Source: Trebonia sp035571275
GTDB taxonomy: Bacteria > Actinomycetota > Actinomycetes > Streptosporangiales > Streptosporangiaceae
Direction of reading: 5' to 3'
Assembly (NCBI GenBank): GCA_035571275.1
Contig: DATMKQ010000466.1
Coordinates: forward strand, 1-64,000
DNA: 64,000 nucleotides
The position numbers and the translations under genes were made by a program. Positions 35,421-43,332 of the stretch are shown here, in pieces. Every line of letters begins with the position of its first letter. Within the stretch, counting starts at the first letter, position 1. The notes beneath the pieces were generated by a model, which saw nothing but the letters and a program-made list of their open reading frames with translations, was not told where the DNA came from and made no database searches.

Positions 35421-35781
35421 CTCGCTCACCCTTCATAAGGTCTCAGTACAGTTAAGATATGTCGCGTCGAGCGGCGGCGCAATACGTGGTCAAGCTAGTG
35501 CCGGGGACGGCACCGCCCGGCGCGGGTCAAGCAGGTCCGGCCGCAGGCCGGCCAGCACCGCCAGCGCGGCGGCGGCCGCATCGGTGCCACCCGCCGCTGG
35601 CGCTGGCGCCGGGTGCGTTATGCCGTACTCCCCGCCACGGCGCGTATCCTACCCGGGCGCTGAGGTCTTACGGGATTGTGACGAATTCGTGCTGTTCGCT
35701 GGGCGCGTCATCGCGTAGCGCTCTACCTTTTAACCGTGAGTTCCAGAGGATATGGCGTGCGCGCCGCAGGGAGCCGACGTC
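35421..35781. other. Intergenic region upstream of the response regulator
   Basis: About 360 bp with no convincing gene. It holds an AT-richer patch at 35670-35750 that probably contains the promoter of the two-component genes; the middle is GC-rich with a GGCCG-type inverted repeat around 35542-35560 and nothing recognisable. Confidence 0.5.
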
Positions 35782-36498
35782 GTGACTAACAACCCTGATC
35801 CGCCAGGGCGGATCGTGGTCGTCGACGACGACCCCACAGTGGCGGACGTCGTCGGGCGGTACCTCGTCCGCGACGGCCACACGGTCGAGTGCGTGCACGA
35901 CGGTTACGAGGCCCTGCGGCGAGTCGCCGAACAGCCTCCGGACCTTGTCGTGCTCGACCTCATGCTGCCCGGCATCGACGGCCTTGAGGTCTGCAGGCGG
36001 CTGCGAGAGCAGTGGCCGATTCCTGTCGTCATGCTGACCGCGCTCGGTGATGAGACCGACCGGCTCGCCGGTTTCGAGACCGGCGCCGACGACTACGTCA
36101 CCAAGCCGTTCAGCCCGCGCGAACTCGCGATGCGGGTCCGTTCCGTGCTGCGCCGCGCCAGGGGCACCGGCCTGCCTGAGAAGCCGAACCAGGGCCTCAT
36201 CGCAGACCGCGAACTGACGGTCGACCTGGCCGCGCACGAGGTGCGCGTCGCCGGCAGGCTGGTTCAGCTGACCTCCCGAGAGTACGACTTGCTCGTGTTC
36301 CTGATGCGCAATCCGCGCAAGGCGTTCACCCGGGAGCAGTTGCTCAGCGAGGTCTGGAGCTGGACGTTCGGCGACACGTCCACGGTCACCGTGCACGTGC
36401 GAAGGCTGCGGGAGAAGCTGGAAGCGGACCCGACCATGCCGAAGCGCATCGTCACGGTCTGGGGTGTCGGCTACCGCTACGAGCCGGAGTCCGCATGA
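35782..36498 (+). CDS. OmpR/PhoB-family response regulator
   Basis: 238 residues from a GTG at 35782 with GGGAG 9 bp upstream; an in-frame ATG at 35752 is too close to its own purine stretch. Receiver domain: IVVVDDDPTVADVVGRYL and phosphoacceptor Asp in LVVLDLMLPGIDGLEV, with VTKPFSPRELAMRV. The winged helix reads LTSREYDLLVFLMRNPRKAF to TVTVHVRRLREKLE and VWGVGYRYEP. It overlaps its kinase gene by 4 bp. It sits within the glycosyltransferase/epimerase set and probably regulates some of it. Confidence 0.93.
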   Translation: MTNNPDPPGRIVVVDDDPTVADVVGRYLVRDGHTVECVHDGYEALRRVAEQPPDLVVLDLMLPGIDGLEVCRRLREQWPIPVVMLTALGDETDRLAGFETGADDYVTKPFSPRELAMRVRSVLRRARGTGLPEKPNQGLIADRELTVDLAAHEVRVAGRLVQLTSREYDLLVFLMRNPRKAFTREQLLSEVWSWTFGDTSTVTVHVRRLREKLEADPTMPKRIVTVWGVGYRYEPESA

Positions 36499-37712
36499 CC
36501 GGCAGCCTGGCCGATGTAATCTCTGGTGTCCAGTCCTCTGACCTGTACTTCGTTGCCGGCTGGGTCGGCGGCATCGCCATCGTGATAACGGTCATCGGCG
36601 TGGTGATCCTGAAGCTGATGGCGGGCCGGTCGATCGGCCTGATGCTGAGCATGGTGGCGTTCGTGACCGTCGCGACGTCGCTTGCCGGGGTCGTCGTCAT
36701 CACGGTGCGCATGATCGGCGCCCAGCCAGGCAAACCGGTGTTCGAGCTCCTCTTCGTCGCCGGGGTGGCCGGGCTGGCGGTGGCGCTGATCATCGGCCGA
36801 ACCGTAACCAACGCCAGCAAGACGCTTCTCAACGCGGTGCACGAGGTCGGTGAGAGCGGCATCTACACGCCGCCCGAGGTCCGGCTGCCCGCTGAACTCG
36901 CGGGACTGTCGCGAGGACTGGCCGAGGCGCACGACAGGCTCGGCCAGGCGCGGGCGCGCGAGCAGGCCCTGGAGGCGAGCCGCCGCGAACTTGTCGCCTG
37001 GGTCAGCCATGATCTGCGGACACCGCTGGCCGGGCTGCGGGCGATGGCGGAGGCGCTAGAAGACCAGGTGGTGACCGATCCCCAGGAGGTCAGCCACTAT
37101 CACTCCCAGATCCGCCGGGAGACCGACCGGCTGGCGGCGATGATCGATGACCTTTTCGAGCTGTCCCGGATCCACGCCGGGACGCTGCGCCTGTCGCCGC
37201 GGCTTGTCGGCCTAGAGGACCTGGTGGCCGAGGTTGTCGTCAGCGCCGAGCCCGTCGCACGGGCCAAGGGGATCCGGCTCGCCGGGTCCGCCGTCCGCGG
37301 CATGCCGGTCTTCATCGACACGGCGGAAATGGGGCGCGCGGTGCGGAACCTCGTCACGAACGCCATCAGGCACACACCGTATGACGGGACCATCGAGGTG
37401 CTCGGCGAGATCCAGGCCGGGATGGCGTGCGTGAGCGTGGCCGACGAGTGCGGCGGCATCCCGCCAGGCGACCTGCCCCGCGTGTTCGACGTGGCGTTCC
37501 GCGGCGAGAGCGCGCGGACGCCAGACCCGTCCGGTGGCGCGGGACTCGGGCTGTCCATCGCCCGCGGAATCGTGGAGGCGCACTCCGGCCAGATCAGCGT
37601 CCGTAACACCGGCCCCGGGTGCCAGTTCCTCATCAAGCTGCCGCTCGCCAGGTCCGCCCCCTCGGCCGTATCCCGGCCGGCGCCCTCCCGCGCCCTCCAC
37701 GCCGGACGCTGA
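36495..37712 (+). CDS. Sensor histidine kinase (partner of the OmpR-type regulator)
   Basis: 405 residues. Three membrane helices near the N-terminus (FVAGWVGGIAIVITVIGVVI, LMLSMVAFVTVATSLAGVVV, LFVAGVAGLAVALIIGRTV) without a large external domain, then a linker, the HisKA domain with LVAWVSHDLRTPLAGLRAMA (phosphoacceptor His) and HATPase_c with NLVTNAIRHTPYDG, ADECGGIPPGDL and GAGLGLSIARGIVEAHSG. Lack of a periplasmic sensor loop suggests it senses a membrane or cytosolic signal. It ends next to a hairpin that also covers the end of the convergent epimerase gene. Confidence 0.93.
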   Translation: MTGSLADVISGVQSSDLYFVAGWVGGIAIVITVIGVVILKLMAGRSIGLMLSMVAFVTVATSLAGVVVITVRMIGAQPGKPVFELLFVAGVAGLAVALIIGRTVTNASKTLLNAVHEVGESGIYTPPEVRLPAELAGLSRGLAEAHDRLGQARAREQALEASRRELVAWVSHDLRTPLAGLRAMAEALEDQVVTDPQEVSHYHSQIRRETDRLAAMIDDLFELSRIHAGTLRLSPRLVGLEDLVAEVVVSAEPVARAKGIRLAGSAVRGMPVFIDTAEMGRAVRNLVTNAIRHTPYDGTIEVLGEIQAGMACVSVADECGGIPPGDLPRVFDVAFRGESARTPDPSGGAGLGLSIARGIVEAHSGQISVRNTGPGCQFLIKLPLARSAPSAVSRPAPSRALHAGR

Positions 37713-37732
37713 CCGCTCGCCCCAGCCAGGTG

Positions 37733-37788
37733 CCAGGTGAAAGGCCCATTCAGCTGGCTATTACAAGCTGGATGGGCCGTTCACCTGG
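37733..37788. terminator. Terminator overlapping the epimerase 3' end
   Basis: A long hairpin (CCAGGTGAA-GGCCCAT-CAGCT and its near-complement) lies 20 bp after the histidine kinase stop. Its right arm is also the last codons of the convergent epimerase gene (HQVNGPSSL). A similar hairpin is at 54919-54966. Confidence 0.8.
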
Positions 37789-38930
37789 TGCGACAACCGC
37801 GTCGCGGCCGGGGCGCGTAGCGGAGCCCGGGCGAACTCCGCCATACCGTTGGCGAAGCTGATCGTGGCGGTAAATCCCAGGTCGCGGCGGGCGGTGTCGG
37901 GCGAGGCGACGATGTGGCGGACGTCGCCGAGCCGGTAGTCGCCGGTGACCTTCGGCTCGATCTCGCCGCCGAACTCGGCGGCGAGCGCCGACGCCATCTC
38001 AAGCACCGTGTGCGGCGTGCCGCTCGCCACGTTATAGGCCCGCAGCGTCCCGGCGGCACCGCCCGCGCCGCCCGCGCCGGCCGCGCCGGCCGTGGCGGCC
38101 GTGGCGGTCGTGGCGGTCGCGCCGGTCGTGGCGGTCGCGGCGAGCGCGAGCACGTTGCACCGCGCCACGTCGCGGACGTGCACGAAGTCGCGGCGCTGGC
38201 CGCCGTCTTCGAAGACCCGCGGCGGGAGGCCGTTCTCCAGGCAGGAACGGAATATCGCCGCCACCCCCGAGTAGGGCGTGTCCCTGGGCATCCGTGGGCC
38301 GTACACGTTGTGGTAACGCAGCGCCACGGCGGCCCCGCCGGTGAGCCGGGCCCAGTTGGCCGCCAGGTGCTCCTGCGCCACCTTGCTTGTGGCGTAAGCG
38401 TTGCGCGGGTCCAGAACGGCATCCTCGCCCACGGTCGACCAGGACAGGACCGCACCGCACAGGGGGCAGCGCGGCTCGAAAACGCCCGCCTCGAGATCGG
38501 CGCCGGCCCGGGGGAGCGGCCGGACCGAGGCGTCGTGTGCGCATTCGTAGGCACCCTCTCCGTACACCACCATCGACGAGGACAGCACCAGCCGCGGCAC
38601 GCCGCGGCGGCCCATCGCGTCGAGCAACACCGCCGTCCCCGTCACGTTCACGTCGGCATACAGCGGAAGGTCGGCGAGCGACACGCCGAGTCCCACCATG
38701 GCAGCCAGGTGGCAGACCGCGTCGACGCCGTCGAGAGCGTCCTCCACAGCGGCGGAGTCACGAACGTCCGCGACGCGAAGATCCCATTCGTTCGGAATAT
38801 AAGAAGGTTTTCCATCGTGTACGGCGGGGCTGAGCGAGTCCAGGCCGCGGACCTCATGCCCGGCCTCCGTCAGCGCCTCCATCACATGGGATCCGATGAA
38901 CCCCGCCGCTCCTGTCACTAGTACGCGCAT
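37761..38930 (-). CDS. NAD-dependent epimerase/dehydratase with low-complexity insert
   Basis: 389 residues from the ATG at 38930. Rossmann motif MRVLVTGAAGFIGSHVMEAL, SSSMVVYGEGAYECAHD, catalytic YATSKVAQEHLAANWA (YxxxK) and YHNVYGPRMPRDTPYSGVA are as in extended SDR sugar-nucleotide epimerases. A cysteine pair (FEPRCPLCGAVLSWS) in the middle could bind zinc. Between CNVLAL and LRAYNVASGTPHTV is a run of about 35 Ala/Thr/Gly residues made by short GC-rich repeats (about 38042-38148), absent from typical homologues. Likely forms a nucleotide sugar for the neighbouring glycosyltransferases. Confidence 0.88.
   Translation of the reverse strand: MRVLVTGAAGFIGSHVMEALTEAGHEVRGLDSLSPAVHDGKPSYIPNEWDLRVADVRDSAAVEDALDGVDAVCHLAAMVGLGVSLADLPLYADVNVTGTAVLLDAMGRRGVPRLVLSSSMVVYGEGAYECAHDASVRPLPRAGADLEAGVFEPRCPLCGAVLSWSTVGEDAVLDPRNAYATSKVAQEHLAANWARLTGGAAVALRYHNVYGPRMPRDTPYSGVAAIFRSCLENGLPPRVFEDGGQRRDFVHVRDVARCNVLALAATATTGATATTATAATAGAAGAGGAGGAAGTLRAYNVASGTPHTVLEMASALAAEFGGEIEPKVTGDYRLGDVRHIVASPDTARRDLGFTATISFANGMAEFARAPLRAPAATRLSHQVNGPSSL
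38042..38148. repeat. GC-rich short tandem repeats within the epimerase gene
   Basis: Imperfect repeats of GCCGTGGCG/GTCGTGGCG-like 9-mers and GCGCCGGCC-like 9-mers code for an Ala/Thr/Gly run. The run keeps the reading frame; copy number could vary by slippage. Confidence 0.75.
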
Positions 38931-39044
38931 AGCTGGGAGCCAAGCACCCGGCGGGCGATTCCACGGTCGCGCGAGGTCAGCCGTCACAGTTCCGTAAGGG
39001 CCGTTCCGCGCCCAGATCCGCTGCTCACCACTAGCGTCGGCGCC

Positions 39045-39746
39045 ATGGAAACCGCCATGGACGCCGCCGCGGACGCCGCGTGCGGCCCGCCGATCGACGT
39101 CGTTCTACCATGCCTCAACGAGGCCGGGGCGCTGCCCTGGCTGCTCGCCAGGATGCCCGCGCGGTACCGGCCGATCGTCGCCGACAACGGCTCTACTGAT
39201 GGCTCGGCGGCGATCGCCAGCGAATACGGTGCCATCGTCGTACGTGTCCCGCAGCGCGGTTTCGGGGCCGCCTGTCACGCGGGGCTGCTGGCCGCGACCA
39301 GCGACATCGTCTGCTTCATGGACGCTGACGGGTCGTTCGACCCGGCGGACCTTTCCATCGTCACCAGGCCGGTCGAGGCCGGCGGCGCCGACCTGATGCT
39401 GGGCCGGCGCGCGCCGGCCGCCCAGGGGGCGTGGCCAGCGCACGCGCGGCTGGGCAACATGGTGCTCGCGGCCGAACTGCGGCGCCGTGCCCGCCTGCCG
39501 CTGCGTGACCTGGGCCCGATGCGGGCGGCCCGGCGACTGCCGCTGCTCGACCTGGACCTGCGAGACCGCAGGTTCGGCTATCCGCTCGAGATGGTGATGC
39601 GCGGCGCCGCCGCGGGCTGGCGGATCTACGAGGCGCCCGTGCGGTACTACCCCCGTACCGGCAAGTCCAAGGTCACCGGCACGGTCGGCGGCACGGTCAG
39701 GGCCGTCCGCGACATGCGCCGCATCCTCGCCACGTACGCGGCATGA
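39045..39746 (+). CDS. GT2 family glycosyltransferase
   Basis: 233 residues. GT-A fold landmarks are IDVVLPCLNEAGALPWLLAR, VADNGSTDGSAAIA, GFGAACHAGLLAATSDIVCF and the DxD-like MDADGSFDPADL. The C-terminal part (FGYPLEMVMRGAAAGWRIYE, PVRYYPRTGKSKVTGTVGG) is typical of the DPM1-like/UPF glycosyltransferases found next to TIGR04282 proteins. It has no membrane helix. It overlaps the next gene by 4 bp and is divergent from the epimerase. Confidence 0.92.
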   Translation: METAMDAAADAACGPPIDVVLPCLNEAGALPWLLARMPARYRPIVADNGSTDGSAAIASEYGAIVVRVPQRGFGAACHAGLLAATSDIVCFMDADGSFDPADLSIVTRPVEAGGADLMLGRRAPAAQGAWPAHARLGNMVLAAELRRRARLPLRDLGPMRAARRLPLLDLDLRDRRFGYPLEMVMRGAAAGWRIYEAPVRYYPRTGKSKVTGTVGGTVRAVRDMRRILATYAA

Positions 39747-40405
39747 GCGCGAACGTCTTGGCGGCCCAGGCGATCGTGATCGCCAAGGAGCCGGTGCCGG
39801 GGCGGGTCAAGACGCGTCTCACGCCGCCTTTCACCCCAGCCGAGGCCGCGCTGCTCGCGGAGGCGGCGCTGACGGACACGCTGGCCGCGGTCGCGGCCGC
39901 CCCGGTGGCCCGGCGCGTGCTCGCGCTTGAAGGCAGCGCGGGAAGCTGGCTGCCGCCCGGATTCGACGTGATCCCGCAGTGCGGCGGCGGGCTTGACGAG
40001 CGACTCGCCGCCGCCTTCGCCGAAGCGCACGCGGCGCTGCCGCAGCCGATGGTGCTGATCGGCATGGACACGCCGCAGGTCACCCCCGGGCTGATCGCCG
40101 ACGCCGCGGGAATGCTGGACCGCGGAGAAGCGGACGCGGTCTTCGGGCCCGCCGCCGACGGCGGGTTCTGGCTGCTCGGCCTGCGCAGGCCCGACCGGTC
40201 ACTGCTGGCCGGCGTGCCGATGTCGCAGGCGGACACCGGCCGCAGGCAACTCGACAGGCTCACCGCGGGGGGCCTGCGAGTTGCCATGATGCCCGAGCTG
40301 ACAGACGTGGACACGGCCGCGGAAGCGGAGCTGGTCGCCGACGAGGTCCCCGGCTCGGCCTTCGCGGCGGCCTTCGGCCTCGCCTTGGCCAGCCGGGCGG
40401 CTTAG
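39743..40405 (+). CDS. TIGR04282/DUF2064 glycosyltransferase-like protein
   Basis: 220 residues; ATG overlapping the GT2 stop. Motifs are AIVIAKEPVPGRVKTRLTPP at the N-terminus, GGGLDERLAAAFAEAH, VLIGMDTPQVTPGLI and FGPAADGGFWLLGLRRPD, all diagnostic of DUF2064 nucleotidyltransferase-like proteins. The family carries the name arsenosugar biosynthesis glycosyltransferase from cyanobacterial context; there is no evidence for arsenic here. With the GT2 gene it forms a tight pair. Confidence 0.92.
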   Translation: MSANVLAAQAIVIAKEPVPGRVKTRLTPPFTPAEAALLAEAALTDTLAAVAAAPVARRVLALEGSAGSWLPPGFDVIPQCGGGLDERLAAAFAEAHAALPQPMVLIGMDTPQVTPGLIADAAGMLDRGEADAVFGPAADGGFWLLGLRRPDRSLLAGVPMSQADTGRRQLDRLTAGGLRVAMMPELTDVDTAAEAELVADEVPGSAFAAAFGLALASRAA

Positions 40406-40423
40406 CCGGCCAGCCAGGGCGGC

Positions 40424-41647
40424 TTACGCGACCGGACCGCTGACCGTGACCAGCGACCCGTAGGTCATGTAAGGCCAGACGTACTCGGCGGGATCGTACT
40501 GGATCTCCACGCAGCCGAGGCTCTGGTAGTACCCGTAGCCGCCACGGGGGAAGTAGTGCACCGCGTCGCCGCCATTGAAGTACGACACCCAGTACACGGT
40601 GTCGTCGTACTTGGTGCCGTCCGGGTTGAGGCCCTTCATCTGGGTGACCTGGTACCTGAGGTAGACGGGGAAGGTGCCGTCCACGGTCGGCGACTGCGGG
40701 ATGCCGGTGTTGGCCGGCGTGTCAAGGATCATCTTGCCGTCATGCCATACCCGCAGCGACTCGGGTGAGTTCTGGTCGGCCCACGCGTAGGTGTACCCGT
40801 TCGGGTTGTCTTGCCCCTTGGCGACGGCCTTGAGCAGGTCGGACCAGACCTCCGGCCCGGCGATGCCGTCCATGGTGAGCCCCTGGTTGTACTCAAAGGC
40901 CCGGACCGCCCCGTTGACCAGCATGTTGTCTGTGCCTGTCTCCCACTGGCTCGTGAGCTCGCTCGGATAACCAGGCTTGAAGCTGAACGAGCCCGCGGGC
41001 GGGTCATAAGCGGCGGACAGCTGGGCGTTAGCGTCGCCGTCCGGGACCGGCGCGGCGGCTGAATTGTCAGGTGTCCAGGTCAGCGGCAGGTAACCGAGCT
41101 GGGTGAGCAGTTCCTGGAGCCGGAGTACCGAGTACGAGCCGGTGGTGAACTTGACCGTACGGGACACGGCCAGTGAGGTGGCGATGCCCGGGGCGCCCTG
41201 GACGCCGGCGCTGCCGCCGGGGATCTTCAGGGTGACCGTGGTCCCCGGTTGGTAGCCGACTGACGGCGTGAAGGTCGCGGTGCTGCCTGAGACCTGCCAG
41301 CTGCCCGGCACCTTGGGTGACAGTGTTGGCAGCGGGGTGCCGGACGACAGCGCCGACGAGAACGTCACTGTAATGGGCGCCGCGCCGTTGACATCGTGCG
41401 ACCCGCGTGGCGCGACCGAGACGATGTGCAGCGGTTTCGGCGGCGCCTTGGGCTTGGGCTTCACCTTCGCGAGTGGCTTACTGTCGCTGACGCTGGCAAG
41501 CTTCTGGTTGTTCGTTGCCGGATGGGTGACCGCGGCGTACGCGCCGCCAGCGATGACAACCAGGGCGGCCGCCCCAGCGGTCGCCGCGATTCCCCTGTGC
41601 CGGAAAAGCGCAGCGCTCTGCCGGCCCACACTCCCCAAGAACGACAC
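40424..41647 (-). CDS. L,D-transpeptidase-like protein with atypical catalytic motif
   Basis: 407 residues from a GTG at 41647 (GGAG 8 bp upstream). One membrane anchor near residues 20-40 (GIAATAGAAALVVIAGGAYA), an Ig-like domain (PITVTFSSALSSGTPLPTLS), a peptidoglycan-binding-like domain (LRLQELLTQLGYLPL ... MDGIAGPEVWSDLL) and a C-terminal YkuD domain. The nucleophile C379 lies in YYQSLGCVEIQY, where most YkuD enzymes have S-H-G-C; a His is present slightly earlier (AVHYFPRGGYG). Probably crosslinks or modifies peptidoglycan outside the membrane, but the altered motif makes activity less certain. Confidence 0.85.
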   Translation of the reverse strand: MSFLGSVGRQSAALFRHRGIAATAGAAALVVIAGGAYAAVTHPATNNQKLASVSDSKPLAKVKPKPKAPPKPLHIVSVAPRGSHDVNGAAPITVTFSSALSSGTPLPTLSPKVPGSWQVSGSTATFTPSVGYQPGTTVTLKIPGGSAGVQGAPGIATSLAVSRTVKFTTGSYSVLRLQELLTQLGYLPLTWTPDNSAAAPVPDGDANAQLSAAYDPPAGSFSFKPGYPSELTSQWETGTDNMLVNGAVRAFEYNQGLTMDGIAGPEVWSDLLKAVAKGQDNPNGYTYAWADQNSPESLRVWHDGKMILDTPANTGIPQSPTVDGTFPVYLRYQVTQMKGLNPDGTKYDDTVYWVSYFNGGDAVHYFPRGGYGYYQSLGCVEIQYDPAEYVWPYMTYGSLVTVSGPVA

Positions 41648-42080
41648 GGTGCGAGCTCCTCGACGATTCGTCAGACCAATGGTTCAGTGCCAGGCCCAAG
41701 TGCGCATGAGAGGCGGATCACATCGATGTGGATACATCGCTGCGCGTTACGCTGCGCCATCTCATGTTAGTGCCAGTACCTATCAAAATGGGAAACTTCG
41801 GATCACGGCATCTCTACGTAGAAGACGCCGGTATGCCCGGAAAAGTTGCCTTCGATTTGCCGCCCACGGCAGTGCCGCCACGGCAAGGGTACCGGCCCAG
41901 GGGCCGGAGGCCCGCCCGCCGCCCGCCGCTGCCCAGAGCCGTCAGTCGGGCCCCGTCCGGCTCGCTGTCCAATCGGTGCCGGTGCGCCGCACACGTGGCG
42001 CAGGCTGCGCGGCCTCTCGGCGTGATAAACGATGCTGTAGTCATGTTGACCCGCGTCGCGGTGTGGGAAAGGGGAGCGGT
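41648..42080. other. Intergenic region with 12-bp palindrome
   Basis: 433 bp without a recognisable gene, between the divergent L,D-transpeptidase and DNA ligase genes. It contains the perfect palindrome CACATCGATGTG (41719-41730), overlapped by the inverted repeat CGATGTGGATACATCG (41724-41739). This could be an operator near the transpeptidase promoter. The part from 41870 onward is ordinary GC-rich sequence. Confidence 0.5.
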
Positions 42081-43040
42081 ATGGGAACAGAGATGCCGTC
42101 GTGGGTCGACCCGCAGCTGGCCACACTCACCCGTGAGCGGTTCTCCGATCCGGCGTGGATCTTCGAGCGCAAACTTGACGGTGAGCGGTGCCTCGCCTTC
42201 GCCGGACCTGAAGGCGTCCGGCTGATGAGCAGGAACAGGCACGAGATCACCTCCACGTTCCCGGAGATCGCCGCGGCCATCGCCGAGCTGCGGCATGGGG
42301 ATGTCGTGGCGGACGGGGAGATCGTCGCGTTCGACGGCTCGCAGACCCGATTCGAGCGGTTGCAGCAGCGGCTCGGGGTCGCCCGGCCCTCGAGTCAGCT
42401 CCTCGAGGAGTACCCCGTTTACTACTACATGTTCGACGTGATGTACGCCGAGGGCCGGGACACCCGGCCGCTGCCGGAACTCGAACGCAAGCGGCTGCTG
42501 GCCGCGGCGTTCACCTTCCGCGATCCGCTGCGGTTCACCGAGCACCGCGAGCGTGACGGGGAAGCCTTCTCCGTGCAGGCCTGCCGTGACGGCTGGGAGG
42601 GCCTGATCGCCAAGCGGGCCGACGCGCCATACCAGGGCAGGCGTACCCGGGACTGGCTGAAGTTCAAATGCGAGAATGCGCAGGAGTTCGTGATCGGCGG
42701 CTTCACCGACCCGCAGCGGTCCCGGGTCGGGTTCGGCGCGCTCCTGCTCGGTTACTACGAGGACGGTGAGCTGGTGTACGCCGGGAAGGTGGGCACCGGA
42801 TTCGACAATGCGACGCTGCTTCGCCTGCACGACCGGCTGGCCAGGGACGAACGGGACAGCCCGCCCTTCAGCCGCGGCCCCCTGCCTCCCAGGCACGGCG
42901 TGCACTGGGTCGAACCGCGGCTCGTCGGCGAGGTCGGCTTCAGCGAGTGGACCGACGATGGCGAACTCCGCCACCCCAGGTTCCAGGGCATGCGGGACGA
43001 CAAGGAACCCCACGAGGTCGTGCGGGAAATGCCGTCCTGA
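42081..43040 (+). CDS. ATP-dependent DNA ligase (LigC/LigD ligase-domain type)
   Basis: 319 residues from an ATG at 42081 with GGGGAG 5 bp upstream. The adenylation motif is FERKLDGERCL with K31 as nucleophile; further ligase motifs are MSRNRHEIT, VVADGEIVAFD, YYMFDVMYAEG, EGLIAKRADAPY and DWLKFKCENAQEFVIGG. A C-terminal OB-fold (YAGKVGTGFDNATLL) completes it. This is the ligase part only, with no polymerase or nuclease domain, as in actinobacterial LigC. No Ku gene is adjacent. It seals single-strand breaks in DNA repair. Confidence 0.93.
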   Translation: MGTEMPSWVDPQLATLTRERFSDPAWIFERKLDGERCLAFAGPEGVRLMSRNRHEITSTFPEIAAAIAELRHGDVVADGEIVAFDGSQTRFERLQQRLGVARPSSQLLEEYPVYYYMFDVMYAEGRDTRPLPELERKRLLAAAFTFRDPLRFTEHRERDGEAFSVQACRDGWEGLIAKRADAPYQGRRTRDWLKFKCENAQEFVIGGFTDPQRSRVGFGALLLGYYEDGELVYAGKVGTGFDNATLLRLHDRLARDERDSPPFSRGPLPPRHGVHWVEPRLVGEVGFSEWTDDGELRHPRFQGMRDDKEPHEVVREMPS

Positions 43041-43332
43041 TCAGCGCGTAAGAGCCCTGCAACAAGTGTTGCGACCGTCCGCTACTGGCCCTCACTGACG
43101 GTGAGAAGTTCTTACGACGCGCGTCCGCTCTACAGCGCGTCGGCACGTATAACAGCTATATCTCGGCGGATTCTGACGGTCTTATCAGGCGCGTTATAAC
43201 TTGGCAATAAGTCTCTCAGGAAATGTCGTGGGGACCGTTCAGAAAAAATCTTCACGGTTTCGCCATCAGCCCCGTCTACCTGGTCTAACGTAATCCACCG
43301 GGAGCCCTGAAGTGGACACGGAGGTGGATTGA

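Noticed and set aside
39743..40405. Arsenosugar biosynthesis
   Set aside because: The TIGR04282 name comes from cyanobacterial context; no arsenic methyltransferase or radical-SAM gene is present, so the arsenic role is not claimed.
41648..42080. Riboswitch (c-di-AMP, ydaO type) upstream of the L,D-transpeptidase
   Set aside because: Expected because such riboswitches precede cell-wall genes in actinobacteria, but the conserved core sequences are not seen on the minus strand.
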